From: a virus
Virus record (IMG/VR): IMGVR_UViG_3300032289_001838
Span: 1-64,000 of that record
DNA length: 64,000 nucleotides
Reading direction: 5' to 3' (one strand)
The position numbers and the translations under genes were made by a program. The notes under the pieces were generated by a model. That model was not told the origin of the DNA. It saw nothing but the letters and a program-made list of their open reading frames with translations, and made no database searches. The first letter of the stretch is position 1. Each line of letters begins with the position of its first letter. This document shows positions 16,247-24,090 of the stretch, one piece after another.

Positions 16247-16852
16247 TTATAGTTCTGATAGAATGTTGTGGATAATTCTTTCAACATTACTATATGGGTT
16301 AATAATTGTTTTATGTTGTTCAACACTTTCATTAATCTTTCCTTGTGGATACATAAAAGCTCCTTGAGTACTTGGATTGCTTACAAAGTCAAATGCAATT
16401 AAATCAAAATCATCTTGAACAACGTCTGCACCTTCTCTCATATCTTTCTTAACACTGCCTAATCCACGACTACTGATACCCAAAAGAATTCCAGATTGTA
16501 ATAAATCTCTTAAAATATTACCACTTGGAGTGGGTAAAATTTCTACTGTTCCGACTAGATCTTTACCATCCCAACCCATATCTGTGATGTTGTGACTAAC
16601 ATTCTTTAAGTTAACAACGGATGATTCTGGATGATCTAATTCTCCCATTGCACGACGTTGTTTTACAAAGTTTTGCATGTACTTTTCAGCTTCTCTTTTT
16701 AGTACATCTACTGGATATACACGGCCGTTTTGATTTTTTGCATCAGCACGTTGTAATACTCCACTAACGAGTAGTTTTCCGTCCTTAAGTGACTCATTTA
16801 AAGCGGACTTTTTAAACTCAAATGGCATTACATCGATTAATACTTGTTTCAT
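16247..16852 (-). CDS. Prohead maturation protease (gp21-like)
   Basis: The protein contains RAMGELDHPESSVVNLKNVS and LQSGILLGISSRGLGSVKKD, which carry the His and Ser regions of the T4 prohead protease family (S77). The start is placed at the ATG at 16852 (MKQVLIDVMPFEF), one base after the upstream stop; an earlier in-frame codon would overlap that gene. It cleaves scaffold, capsid propeptides and internal proteins after Glu in L/I-x-x-E type sites, then is lost from the head. Its own C-terminus ends HNILSEL, itself a fair match to a cleavage site, consistent with self-processing. Length is 201 residues against 212 in T4. Confidence 0.8.
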   Translation of the reverse strand: MKQVLIDVMPFEFKKSALNESLKDGKLLVSGVLQRADAKNQNGRVYPVDVLKREAEKYMQNFVKQRRAMGELDHPESSVVNLKNVSHNITDMGWDGKDLVGTVEILPTPSGNILRDLLQSGILLGISSRGLGSVKKDMREGADVVQDDFDLIAFDFVSNPSTQGAFMYPQGKINESVEQHKTIINPYSNVERIIHNILSEL

Positions 16853-16853
16853 G

Positions 16854-17840
16854 TTATTGTTTTGGTTGTGTAGAAGGTTGTTGTACGGTACCAGTTTCTG
16901 GTTGAGTAGGAGATTGATCCTCCTCATCAGATGTAATAGTATTTGTTGGAGTAGCCGATTGTTGAGGTTCTACCAATGCTTTTGATTTAGCTACTTGATA
17001 TTTATCCTTTGGCTTCAAATTATCAGCGTTTCCTAGAACTTTAATTTTAAATCCTGGTTTAATAAAGAATTTAGCAACTTTCTGTTTATTTTCTTCACGG
17101 CCTATAATTATAATTACATATCTATCGTAATAATAATCTATAGCTACTCCAGTAACATTAATTGTGTAATCAGCTTCAGGTTGTTTGTATCCTTTACTAG
17201 CTCTTACAACAATCTTTTTACCTAAAATTTTGTCTTGAATAGTTTTTTGTAAATTATTCTTTAACACTTCGGTACTATTCTTTAACTTTGTATCAAATGA
17301 TGTAAAATCAGGTAATACATCGTAACTTTTAATATCAACTGTTGGATCAACTTTTACGTTTTGTTTAGGCGGTTGTTGAGATGGATTTGTCGCTGGAACA
17401 GGTTGTTGAACTTGTTGGCCTTCTTGTTCATATTTCAAACCATTAAATCCTTCGGTAAATGGTAAACTACCTTGTTTATACCCAACCAAATTTGGATCCA
17501 TATCTGGATCGTTATGTTGAACCAATCCGTGTTCATCTGTATAAGTATCTACTGGTTCTATATTAAAAGCAGGAGTTGCATATGCAGGTTGACTATACAT
17601 CTGATTTTCTAATTTATAACCAGGACTTCTTTTTACTGGTTTAGCTAATTTATAACCAACTTGTGTATAAGTATCTGGTCTTGCGCCTTTTCTAGAAAAA
17701 GCAAATGGAGTTCTCGCTGCGTCTCCTCCAACAGCGACCGGTCCAGATGCAACTGCGCCAGTACCAGTGGTACTAGCTTCGTTTTTAGCTCTTAATTTGC
17801 TTAAGAGTTTCTTAATCTTGAGTTTTAAGTGTGGCTTCAT
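16854..17840 (-). CDS. Hypothetical prohead-region protein with disordered flanks
   Basis: This 328-residue protein sits where T4 carries its small core genes, between portal and protease. The N-terminal 150 residues are Pro/Gln/Gly-rich, with EASTTGTGAVASGPVAVGGD near residue 21. A folded part at about 170-280 includes VAIDYYYDRYVIIIIGREEN, and the tail is again Pro/Thr/Gln-rich. The start overlaps the upstream gene by 29 bases and the stop is one base from the protease start, so the three genes are tightly coupled. A role in head assembly is likely from context; no catalytic motif was seen. Confidence 0.5.
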   Translation of the reverse strand: MKPHLKLKIKKLLSKLRAKNEASTTGTGAVASGPVAVGGDAARTPFAFSRKGARPDTYTQVGYKLAKPVKRSPGYKLENQMYSQPAYATPAFNIEPVDTYTDEHGLVQHNDPDMDPNLVGYKQGSLPFTEGFNGLKYEQEGQQVQQPVPATNPSQQPPKQNVKVDPTVDIKSYDVLPDFTSFDTKLKNSTEVLKNNLQKTIQDKILGKKIVVRASKGYKQPEADYTINVTGVAIDYYYDRYVIIIIGREENKQKVAKFFIKPGFKIKVLGNADNLKPKDKYQVAKSKALVEPQQSATPTNTITSDEEDQSPTQPETGTVQQPSTQPKQ

Positions 17841-18696
17841 TCTTTAACTTGTCGATTTCTTCAACTAATTCATAAGCGTTTAACAATGAAGTTAATTGAT
17901 TTTCTTTTACTACACCTACAACATTTTTATTAGAAAATTGATTAACTACTTCGGTTATCTTAATTTTTACTATATCAGAATTAATTGTTTGAAGATTTTC
18001 TTTTAGAATGAGACTTACTCTTTTATACTCTTCGTTGACAAATTTAGTAAATTTGTTTGAATTACTAATATTTGTAATGTATTCTTTAAGTAGTTTCTTT
18101 TGTGCTGGTAACAAATTACTATACTTAGTATTGAAATTTTCGATCAAGAATTTATAGGCTAATAATCTTACTTCTGCACTTTGACTTTCATAAACATCCA
18201 AACTTTCTTCTCCACTCTTCTTTTCTTTAATTAGATTTTCAACAACGTATTCTCTAGATTCTAATAATTCTTCAACATCAAATTTGACTTCTTGTTCAGC
18301 TTGGTTTTCAAATAATTTATATACCGAAGCGTATAATTTATAATTTGGAATTTTGTTCTTTAAAAATTCATCAATATTATATTTCTCTTTTATCTCTTTA
18401 ATAATATTATACTTTTGTTTATTCAATTCACGTTCGTCCAGTTTTGATCGTGTCTGCAGTACTACGTTCAAAATACGGTCGGCAGAATTTGCATCTTTAC
18501 TGGATTGTTGAAGTATGAAATTATATAATTGTGCTTCTTTACCAAGTTCTTTACTTTCGTGGAAGTATTTAAACATTAAATTTTTAGTAAACGATTCATC
18601 TCTACCCGCCAAAATATCCGCAGTTATTTGGCGAGTAAGAAGCTCAAACAATATTCCAGCATTCTTGAATTTTGAATGTTTTGCTTTCTTGTGCAT
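17812..18696 (-). CDS. Conserved T4-like head-region structural protein
   Basis: The N-terminus contains SKFKNAGILFELLTRQITAD, a segment I recall from proteins near the portal gene in marine T4-like phages. There it is conserved but has no assigned function. The 294 residues are nearly all helix, rich in Lys, Glu, Leu and Asn. The gene lies 52 bases after the portal gene and overlaps the next by 29 bases. A TATTTATA stands 12 bases before the ATG, further than at other genes. Probably a virion or prohead-core protein; the exact role is unknown. Confidence 0.55.
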   Translation of the reverse strand: MHKKAKHSKFKNAGILFELLTRQITADILAGRDESFTKNLMFKYFHESKELGKEAQLYNFILQQSSKDANSADRILNVVLQTRSKLDERELNKQKYNIIKEIKEKYNIDEFLKNKIPNYKLYASVYKLFENQAEQEVKFDVEELLESREYVVENLIKEKKSGEESLDVYESQSAEVRLLAYKFLIENFNTKYSNLLPAQKKLLKEYITNISNSNKFTKFVNEEYKRVSLILKENLQTINSDIVKIKITEVVNQFSNKNVVGVVKENQLTSLLNAYELVEEIDKLKNEATLKTQD

Positions 18697-18748
18697 ATTA
18701 TTATTATTTATAAATATAGATCAACTATGTAAATATATAGGAATTGTG

Positions 18749-20647
18749 TTATTCTTTTATATTTATTTCGTCCATATAAGATTTTTCATCACCTTCTCTC
18801 AAAATTTTCTTTTCATCTTCAACTGTATTTAACATATCACTTAAACCTCTAAGTGATTCCAATGATAGAGGAGATTTGTTTTTGTATTTATGTGTTACGG
18901 ATAAATCGGACGTTCTATTATTTTCTAAGCCGCCTAGTGGGTCTTCTCCGAATGGATATTTACCAGCATCCTTTCTTCCGGTTTGATCTCTTTCTGCTAA
19001 TTTTGCTGGCGGTTCACTGGGTTTGCTTTCTTTATCAGTTGGCTTGTTCTCACCGGGTGATTTTTCAGTTGGTGACGATGTATCAGCTGCTTCTGTGTCA
19101 GCTGATCCATCTTCTGGTACTGATCCAGTGTCTCCTTCACCTTTGTCTTTAGATTGTAAGAATTTAATTGCTGGATCGTTACCTTCTTCTTCAATCTGTT
19201 TAAATCTATATGTGCCTTTAGCATCGTCAACTAATTGCTTTTGCAAATCAATCATATCTTGGTCACTTAAACCAAAGACATTTTCATAAATCCATTTTTT
19301 ACTGAAGAATTTATTTTCTTGCATGTCTTTGGAGACTTCAACTTTACTCTTCCAAACATCAATCTTTTCTTTTTCAAAGATAGTAGATGGATTTGTCAAT
19401 TCTAGTGTAAAGTCTACCAATGATTCATCACGATATCCTTGAGAATATAAGTGAATAACCGCAATCTTATTCAATTCACTAACAATAATTCTTTGAATAC
19501 GTTGAATTGTACGTGCAAAACGAATATCTTCTGCTGCCAATGTAGCTTTACCACTTAAACTTTCGTCGTAACCTAAGAATGCTTTTGGAATCTTGAGTGC
19601 TGCCATCATCTTATTACGAAGATATTCAATGTCGTCTGTGCCTGTCCATTCAAGACCTGGCAAATTATCAATACTAGTACCGCTGTCACTGCCACGAACT
19701 GGCAAGAAAAAGTCCTCTACCATGTTTTGTAGATTAAAACGTAAGTTATAATCGCCGGTTTGTTGATCCAAATATGGAGTCTTTTTCATTTGGTTCATTA
19801 TTCGTTCCATATGATTGTCAACTTCATTTGGAGGAATATTACCGATATCAACTTTGAAAATACGTTTTTCGGGAGCACGCATGATACGATGAATTAACAT
19901 TGCGTCTTCCATCAAACTCAATTGTTTCCAAACACGACGAGCGCCTTCCAACATACTCTTACCATATGGTAAAAAGTTACTGTCACTCAACAATCTAAAA
20001 TGTGCAATTTGGTAGTTTTCTAAGTCTTCAAGTTTGTTTCCATAGGGAAGATTAACTTGGAATTTAACGAAATTTTTATTGGTCAAATGTGCATTTTCTA
20101 CACGGGTTACATAATATGTACTCAAAGGTTCAACCAAATACACACCATACTCAGGACTAATATGTAAACGAAGATAAAAATCTCCATATTTAACCATGCA
20201 GCGAGTCCAACTCCAAAGATTGAATTCAATATTTAGAATATCATAGAATAGGTTATGAAGAATATTCTTGATTTCATCATTAGTAGACTTAATCTGCAAA
20301 ATATCACCCATTTCATTTCGTGTTGTACATTCATCTGCATAAATGTCTAATGCAGATGCAAGAATTGGATCCATATCCATTGTATCATAATCACGAAATA
20401 GTTCTACACGACTACTTTGATATGATAGATTGAAATCTCTTGTATATTGATTGTATGAAGTTGTACGTAATCTATTAAAACGATCTCTTAAACTATTACG
20501 ATCTGTAGCGTATTGAATCTCGTCGGTATCTACAACTTTTAGTTTCTTACCGCCAATATTACGAACAATTACATCATTTGAAAACAAACGTTTCAAACGT
20601 GCAAATAATGAACGGTTTCTTAATTCCTGAAATGATTGATCTGACAT
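18749..20647 (-). CDS. Portal vertex protein (gp20-like)
   Basis: This 632-residue protein contains the portal signature region YDTMDMDPILASALDIYADE, then EFNLWSWTRCMVKYGDFYLR and AALKIPKAFLGYDESLSG. This is the pattern of T4-type gp20, the 12-subunit ring through which DNA enters and leaves the head and on which the prohead starts. T4 gp20 has 524 residues; the extra length is a Pro/Glu/Ser/Asp-rich low-complexity tail at about residues 505-580 and a short charged end. It lies 23 bases after the terminase C-terminal gene, so terminase and portal are probably transcribed together. Confidence 0.9.
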   Translation of the reverse strand: MSDQSFQELRNRSLFARLKRLFSNDVIVRNIGGKKLKVVDTDEIQYATDRNSLRDRFNRLRTTSYNQYTRDFNLSYQSSRVELFRDYDTMDMDPILASALDIYADECTTRNEMGDILQIKSTNDEIKNILHNLFYDILNIEFNLWSWTRCMVKYGDFYLRLHISPEYGVYLVEPLSTYYVTRVENAHLTNKNFVKFQVNLPYGNKLEDLENYQIAHFRLLSDSNFLPYGKSMLEGARRVWKQLSLMEDAMLIHRIMRAPEKRIFKVDIGNIPPNEVDNHMERIMNQMKKTPYLDQQTGDYNLRFNLQNMVEDFFLPVRGSDSGTSIDNLPGLEWTGTDDIEYLRNKMMAALKIPKAFLGYDESLSGKATLAAEDIRFARTIQRIQRIIVSELNKIAVIHLYSQGYRDESLVDFTLELTNPSTIFEKEKIDVWKSKVEVSKDMQENKFFSKKWIYENVFGLSDQDMIDLQKQLVDDAKGTYRFKQIEEEGNDPAIKFLQSKDKGEGDTGSVPEDGSADTEAADTSSPTEKSPGENKPTDKESKPSEPPAKLAERDQTGRKDAGKYPFGEDPLGGLENNRTSDLSVTHKYKNKSPLSLESLRGLSDMLNTVEDEKKILREGDEKSYMDEINIKE

Positions 20648-20670
20648 ATATTATTTTAATATATAAGTAT

Positions 20671-21864
20671 TTACAACAACCAAGTTAAACTTTCTTTTTT
20701 ATCGTTTACCGTAAAATCCATCGTCTTGTGATGGTCAGCAACACGACTCACATCCTTTTGAACGGTAACAGGACTTGTTACTTTAGATATTTTAGAAATC
20801 ATTGCTTTGTTATAAGCTATTTGATCATTTCTAAGTCTCAATGCGGTTTCACGAACCCACAAACCAATACCCATAGACATTACCAAGTCATCGTTATAAC
20901 CTCTCATCGCTTCTGCTTTAGGTCCGTTCCATATAAATACATTTAATTCCTCAAACAATCTTTTAGACTTCATAATCACTTGTTTTTGTCTAAAAAATAA
21001 CTCTAAATTACTTACTATTAACGGTCTATTTTTACTGGTTGTAGTAAATCCAGCTACTAATTTTTTATCTTGTGTATTTAACTTATTACTATACGACTTC
21101 TCCACATCTACAATGGTAAGATCTGTTGCACTATAAAATGTATTTTGATAATCTCTATCTATTATCTGTTGAAGTGTTCCCCAACCTACGTTATTATTTT
21201 CTACAACCAATAAAGCATTGTTATATTCGGTTGCAACAGTCACCAATAAATTACCATAATCTTTGGTTGTTAGTTGACCTCTATATTCAGCAACTTGTTC
21301 CATCGTCTCAATATCGATAACATGAAATGCACTAAAATCTCCACCATCTCCTCTTGCACAGTCTGCTGTTAATAGATAATTTTTACTATAATTAGGATAA
21401 TCCCATATCCATAAATCTTGATTATTACCACGCTTTTCTACGGGATCTTTTATATAGGTCTGTTTATAAAACTCAAGAACATCTACACTCACAACTTGAT
21501 TACCTGATGTACTAAAATCACAATTATGTGAAACAATTCCGTCTACATTAAAAACATTACCGCCGGAGACGTTTACTATATCATATAAATCAATGGGATT
21601 TTCGAATTTTTCTATCGTTATGACAACTACATCTACACCATTTGCTCCCGATATTTTTGATCCGATTTTGATATCGTGAGATCGCAGTACTGAATTTTTA
21701 TATATAAAAGGATGATTGTCCGAACATTTTATTATTTTGCCATTACTCAATAATATTTTATAGTAACAATCCTTTTTTATTTTTCTGATTCCAAAAAAAT
21801 CTTGGTAACCTGTTGGAGTCAAAATTTGAAACTTAGTATTTAGTTTAACATTTGAATCGATCAT
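20671..21864 (-). CDS. Large terminase C-terminal half (nuclease) preceded by split intein C-fragment
   Basis: Residues 1-114 are the C-terminal part of an intein: CSDNHPF (block B-like, His), LYDIVNVSGGNVFNVDGIV and a final Ser-His-Asn, followed by Cys as the +1 residue. Residues 115-397 are the terminase nuclease: LLTADCARGDGGDFSAFHVI, VVENNNVGWGTLQQI and GYNDDLVMSMGIG carry the expected acidic metal ligands. Protein splicing with the product of 22635-23468 should join ...AQECD to CDFSTSG..., restoring a normal packaging motor of about 529 residues. The long C-fragment and the sequence NTKFQILTPTGYQDFFGI resemble the atypically split AceL-TerL intein. The start overlaps the endonuclease stop by four bases. 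Confidence 0.9.
   Translation of the reverse strand: MIDSNVKLNTKFQILTPTGYQDFFGIRKIKKDCYYKILLSNGKIIKCSDNHPFIYKNSVLRSHDIKIGSKISGANGVDVVVITIEKFENPIDLYDIVNVSGGNVFNVDGIVSHNCDFSTSGNQVVSVDVLEFYKQTYIKDPVEKRGNNQDLWIWDYPNYSKNYLLTADCARGDGGDFSAFHVIDIETMEQVAEYRGQLTTKDYGNLLVTVATEYNNALLVVENNNVGWGTLQQIIDRDYQNTFYSATDLTIVDVEKSYSNKLNTQDKKLVAGFTTTSKNRPLIVSNLELFFRQKQVIMKSKRLFEELNVFIWNGPKAEAMRGYNDDLVMSMGIGLWVRETALRLRNDQIAYNKAMISKISKVTSPVTVQKDVSRVADHHKTMDFTVNDKKESLTWLL
21523..21864 (-). other. Split intein C-fragment (IntC, 114 residues)
   Basis: The segment runs from the ATG at 21864 to the terminal Asn codon at 21523-21525. The Cys codon at 21520-21522 is the first C-extein residue. His-Asn at the end and His in CSDNHP are the catalytic positions of block G and block B. 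At 114 residues it is the long partner, opposite to the usual split-intein arrangement. Confidence 0.9.
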
Positions 21865-22613
21865 ATGTCTATTGTAAATAGTTTACACCCTAACAAATTT
21901 TTAATTTCAGTTTCTCTTTGGAAATCTCTTTGTTTCAATTTACCATTTTTATAGTGTCGTTTTTCGTATATTTCTAACACAACATTATTTTTCTCATCAT
22001 ATGCATCTAGAAAATAACCAAGTTCTTTAAGAAAAACTTCGCCACCATTTTCAGCGTGTCTAAATGTATATCCGTGTGTATTACCAAATTCCTCAATTAG
22101 TTGTATTGATTTTTTGTTATAACGAGGTATAATTTGACCTTTTATTTCCGATAAATACTTTAATGTGGATACTCTCATTTTTTGTTTTGTTTCTGGAGTA
22201 TGTAGTTTACCAATTTGAGTTTTATGATATTCCGGACATCTACGACAATATTTTGTCCATGTTATTTTTTTCCCACATTGACATTTTAATTTTGTCAAAT
22301 CATAATTATGTTCAACAATAAAACGAATCCGATAAGAAAAATTATACCGTCCCTTGTAACTTTGTTGTTGTTTAAATGCATTTTCTAGAATACTCGTATG
22401 AAAAAGAATTGATTTATATAGTTTTGGGTTTTGTTTTATCAGAGTTCTATTCTTAGCACGACCAAATAAAAATTTATAATAATTTTCATTTAACAATTCG
22501 GATTTGGTTTCTTCACGTGAATATAAATCAGTTTCACAACTTAATTGTTTCTTGATTTTATCCCAACCGACCGTTACATAATTTTTAGGTACACACATAT
22601 GGGTTGCAATCAC
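21861..22613 (-). CDS. Vsr-like homing endonuclease inside the split terminase
   Basis: This frame (GTG at 22613, or ATG at 22598) lies between the two terminase halves. It starts 21 bases after the first and overlaps the second by four bases. A four-Cys zinc cluster (KCQCGKK and CRRCPEYH) lies mid-protein at about residues 120-145. The C-terminal part has EVFLKELGYFLDAYDEKNNV, then VLEIYEKRHY and RDFQRETEIKNLLGC. That is the pattern of Vsr/PD-(D/E)XK-like endonucleases of the EDxHD type described as partners of fractured genes. It most likely cuts intein-free terminase genes of related phages and so spreads the insertion. It is not needed for splicing itself. Confidence 0.75.
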   Translation of the reverse strand: MIATHMCVPKNYVTVGWDKIKKQLSCETDLYSREETKSELLNENYYKFLFGRAKNRTLIKQNPKLYKSILFHTSILENAFKQQQSYKGRYNFSYRIRFIVEHNYDLTKLKCQCGKKITWTKYCRRCPEYHKTQIGKLHTPETKQKMRVSTLKYLSEIKGQIIPRYNKKSIQLIEEFGNTHGYTFRHAENGGEVFLKELGYFLDAYDEKNNVVLEIYEKRHYKNGKLKQRDFQRETEIKNLLGCKLFTIDI

Positions 22614-22634
22614 ATTCTTGTATAATACATATGA

Positions 22635-23468
22635 TTACAATTCTCCGGAATACAATTTTTCTAAAGAAATGTCAAATTCTTTTCCTGATGTTTTATCTCT
22701 GACTCTAATCGTAGACTCTCCCCATAGACAATCACATTCTTGGGCTGCGCCTTTTACACCAGATAATTCTGTTTGTTTATCTCTCCAAGCTTGATCTCTT
22801 TCTGGATGCAGATGCCATGGTAACCTTATAGTTTTAAAATTGTTCTTACCTTCTTCAGCTTCTACCCACGTTTTATGGAAGAAATTGCCAACGCCATTTG
22901 GAGTACTTAATATAATAGCTCTACCACCAGTGGACAATGTATATTGAGCAGACAGCCAAATTTCTTCAATGCCATCGATAAACGCAGCTTCGTCAATGAT
23001 TAGTAATGATAGTGCGGAAGAACGACCAGCTGTACCAGCAGAAGAGACTGCTTTGATTTGAGAACCATTCTTTAAACGCAATGATAATCTATTATCTTCT
23101 ACGCATGGTACTTTTAACCAAGATGGCAAGTTATCATTAGCAAATCTAACTTTGGTAACGATTTCTTTTGCGGTTTCTTGTGTAATACTAATACAAAGAA
23201 TGTTCTTGTCGTTGTGGAATGTCATTAACCACAAACTATAAGCCGCAGTAAGAGTACTAATACCCATCTGACGACTTTTGAGAACAACGTTTAACTGATT
23301 ATCAACAAAGTCTTGTAAAGCGTCTTCTTGGAATGGATATAGTTCAAATCCAACAGTACCACGTATAGGATGTTGAATTTTGACATACTTCTTCATGAAG
23401 TATATAGGATCCTCAATACACTTCTTATACTCTTGTTTTATTATTTCTCTTAGATTTGGCTGACTCAT
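22635..23468 (-). CDS. Large terminase N-terminal half (ATPase) with split intein N-fragment
   Basis: Residues 1-246 are the ATPase domain of a gp17-type terminase: VVLKSRQMGIST (Walker A), LLIIDEAAFIDG (Walker B), STPNG (motif C-like), ending KGAAQECD. The remaining 31 residues, starting CLWGESTIRV and including DISLEKLY, are an intein N-fragment with the catalytic first Cys. The stop codon then truncates the gene before the nuclease domain. Alone it could hydrolyse ATP but not cut DNA; after trans-splicing with the 20671-21864 product it makes the complete motor that pumps DNA through the portal. It overlaps the upstream Zn-protein gene by 44 bases. Confidence 0.92.
   Translation of the reverse strand: MSQPNLREIIKQEYKKCIEDPIYFMKKYVKIQHPIRGTVGFELYPFQEDALQDFVDNQLNVVLKSRQMGISTLTAAYSLWLMTFHNDKNILCISITQETAKEIVTKVRFANDNLPSWLKVPCVEDNRLSLRLKNGSQIKAVSSAGTAGRSSALSLLIIDEAAFIDGIEEIWLSAQYTLSTGGRAIILSTPNGVGNFFHKTWVEAEEGKNNFKTIRLPWHLHPERDQAWRDKQTELSGVKGAAQECDCLWGESTIRVRDKTSGKEFDISLEKLYSGEL
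22638..22730 (-). other. Split intein N-fragment (IntN, 31 residues)
   Basis: The segment runs from the Cys codon at 22728-22730 to the last codon before the stop. The start CLWGESTIRV with a charged turn and ISLEKLY is block A of an intein. At 31 residues it is far shorter than classical N-fragments (about 100) and close to the 25-residue AceL-TerL type. Confidence 0.9.
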
Positions 23469-24072
23469 ACTTTTCTTCGTACTCTTTTATTTTAAGATTC
23501 AATTCTTCCAATCGAACGTCAATCACACCTATATCCTTTGTCAAATCTTCAAATATTTTATTGTAATCTATATTACCATCCCACTTTTCAAACGATCCAT
23601 CTTCCTCAAGAAATGTAACATCTTTATCTTTATTTTCTTCACAGAACTTTTTGCTTTCTTCAAACTTCTTCTTATAGTCCTCTAAAATACTACGTTCATT
23701 TTTCAAATCTTGAAGTTCATTATACACTTCAAACATTCCGATCAATTTAAGATTTGTTTGGAAATCAATAAAACAGTCATAACAATATCCCGTCTTTGGC
23801 CAAACTCTATCATCTAAATAATTACCCCATCGAACATCCATATTACAACATTTACAACGTTGTTCGTTGATAATGGTAGCACGTTTTGAAACTCTACGTT
23901 TACTTCCATTTTTCCAAACCCATTTTCTACCTTGACTGTCCTCCCATTCGTCACCTTCTTTGCGTTTATTGTTTTCCAAACTGGCATCATAGCCAACTTG
24001 TACGAATGGACGTTCGCCCGATAAGTAATCTTTTACAATTGATAAATTGCTTTTACCTGATGCTTTCTTCAT
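23425..24072 (-). CDS. Zinc-binding protein overlapping terminase; small terminase candidate
   Basis: This 215-residue protein starts KKASGKSNLSIVKDYLSGE, has a four-Cys metal site (CKCCNMDVRWGN and CYDCF, about residues 71-101) and ends in a long charged coiled coil (about 115-215). It overlaps the terminase start by 44 bases and is the immediate upstream gene, the position of the small terminase subunit (gp16) in T4. Small subunits are helical, oligomeric and recognise DNA, which fits the coiled coil, but the zinc site is not typical of T4 gp16. I call it a candidate only. Confidence 0.45.
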   Translation of the reverse strand: MKKASGKSNLSIVKDYLSGERPFVQVGYDASLENNKRKEGDEWEDSQGRKWVWKNGSKRRVSKRATIINEQRCKCCNMDVRWGNYLDDRVWPKTGYCYDCFIDFQTNLKLIGMFEVYNELQDLKNERSILEDYKKKFEESKKFCEENKDKDVTFLEEDGSFEKWDGNIDYNKIFEDLTKDIGVIDVRLEELNLKIKEYEEKYESAKSKRNNKTRV

Positions 24073-24090
24073 AACAAATACGTATTTAAT

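Noticed and set aside
16853-16927. Longer prohead protease start at 16927.
   Set aside because: It would overlap the upstream gene by 74 bases; the ATG at 16852 is one base after that stop codon and gives the usual N-terminus.
20671-23468. Terminase broken by a frameshift or pseudogene.
   Set aside because: Both halves have intact intein ends and catalytic residues, and the gap contains an intact endonuclease gene, which fits a split intein rather than decay.
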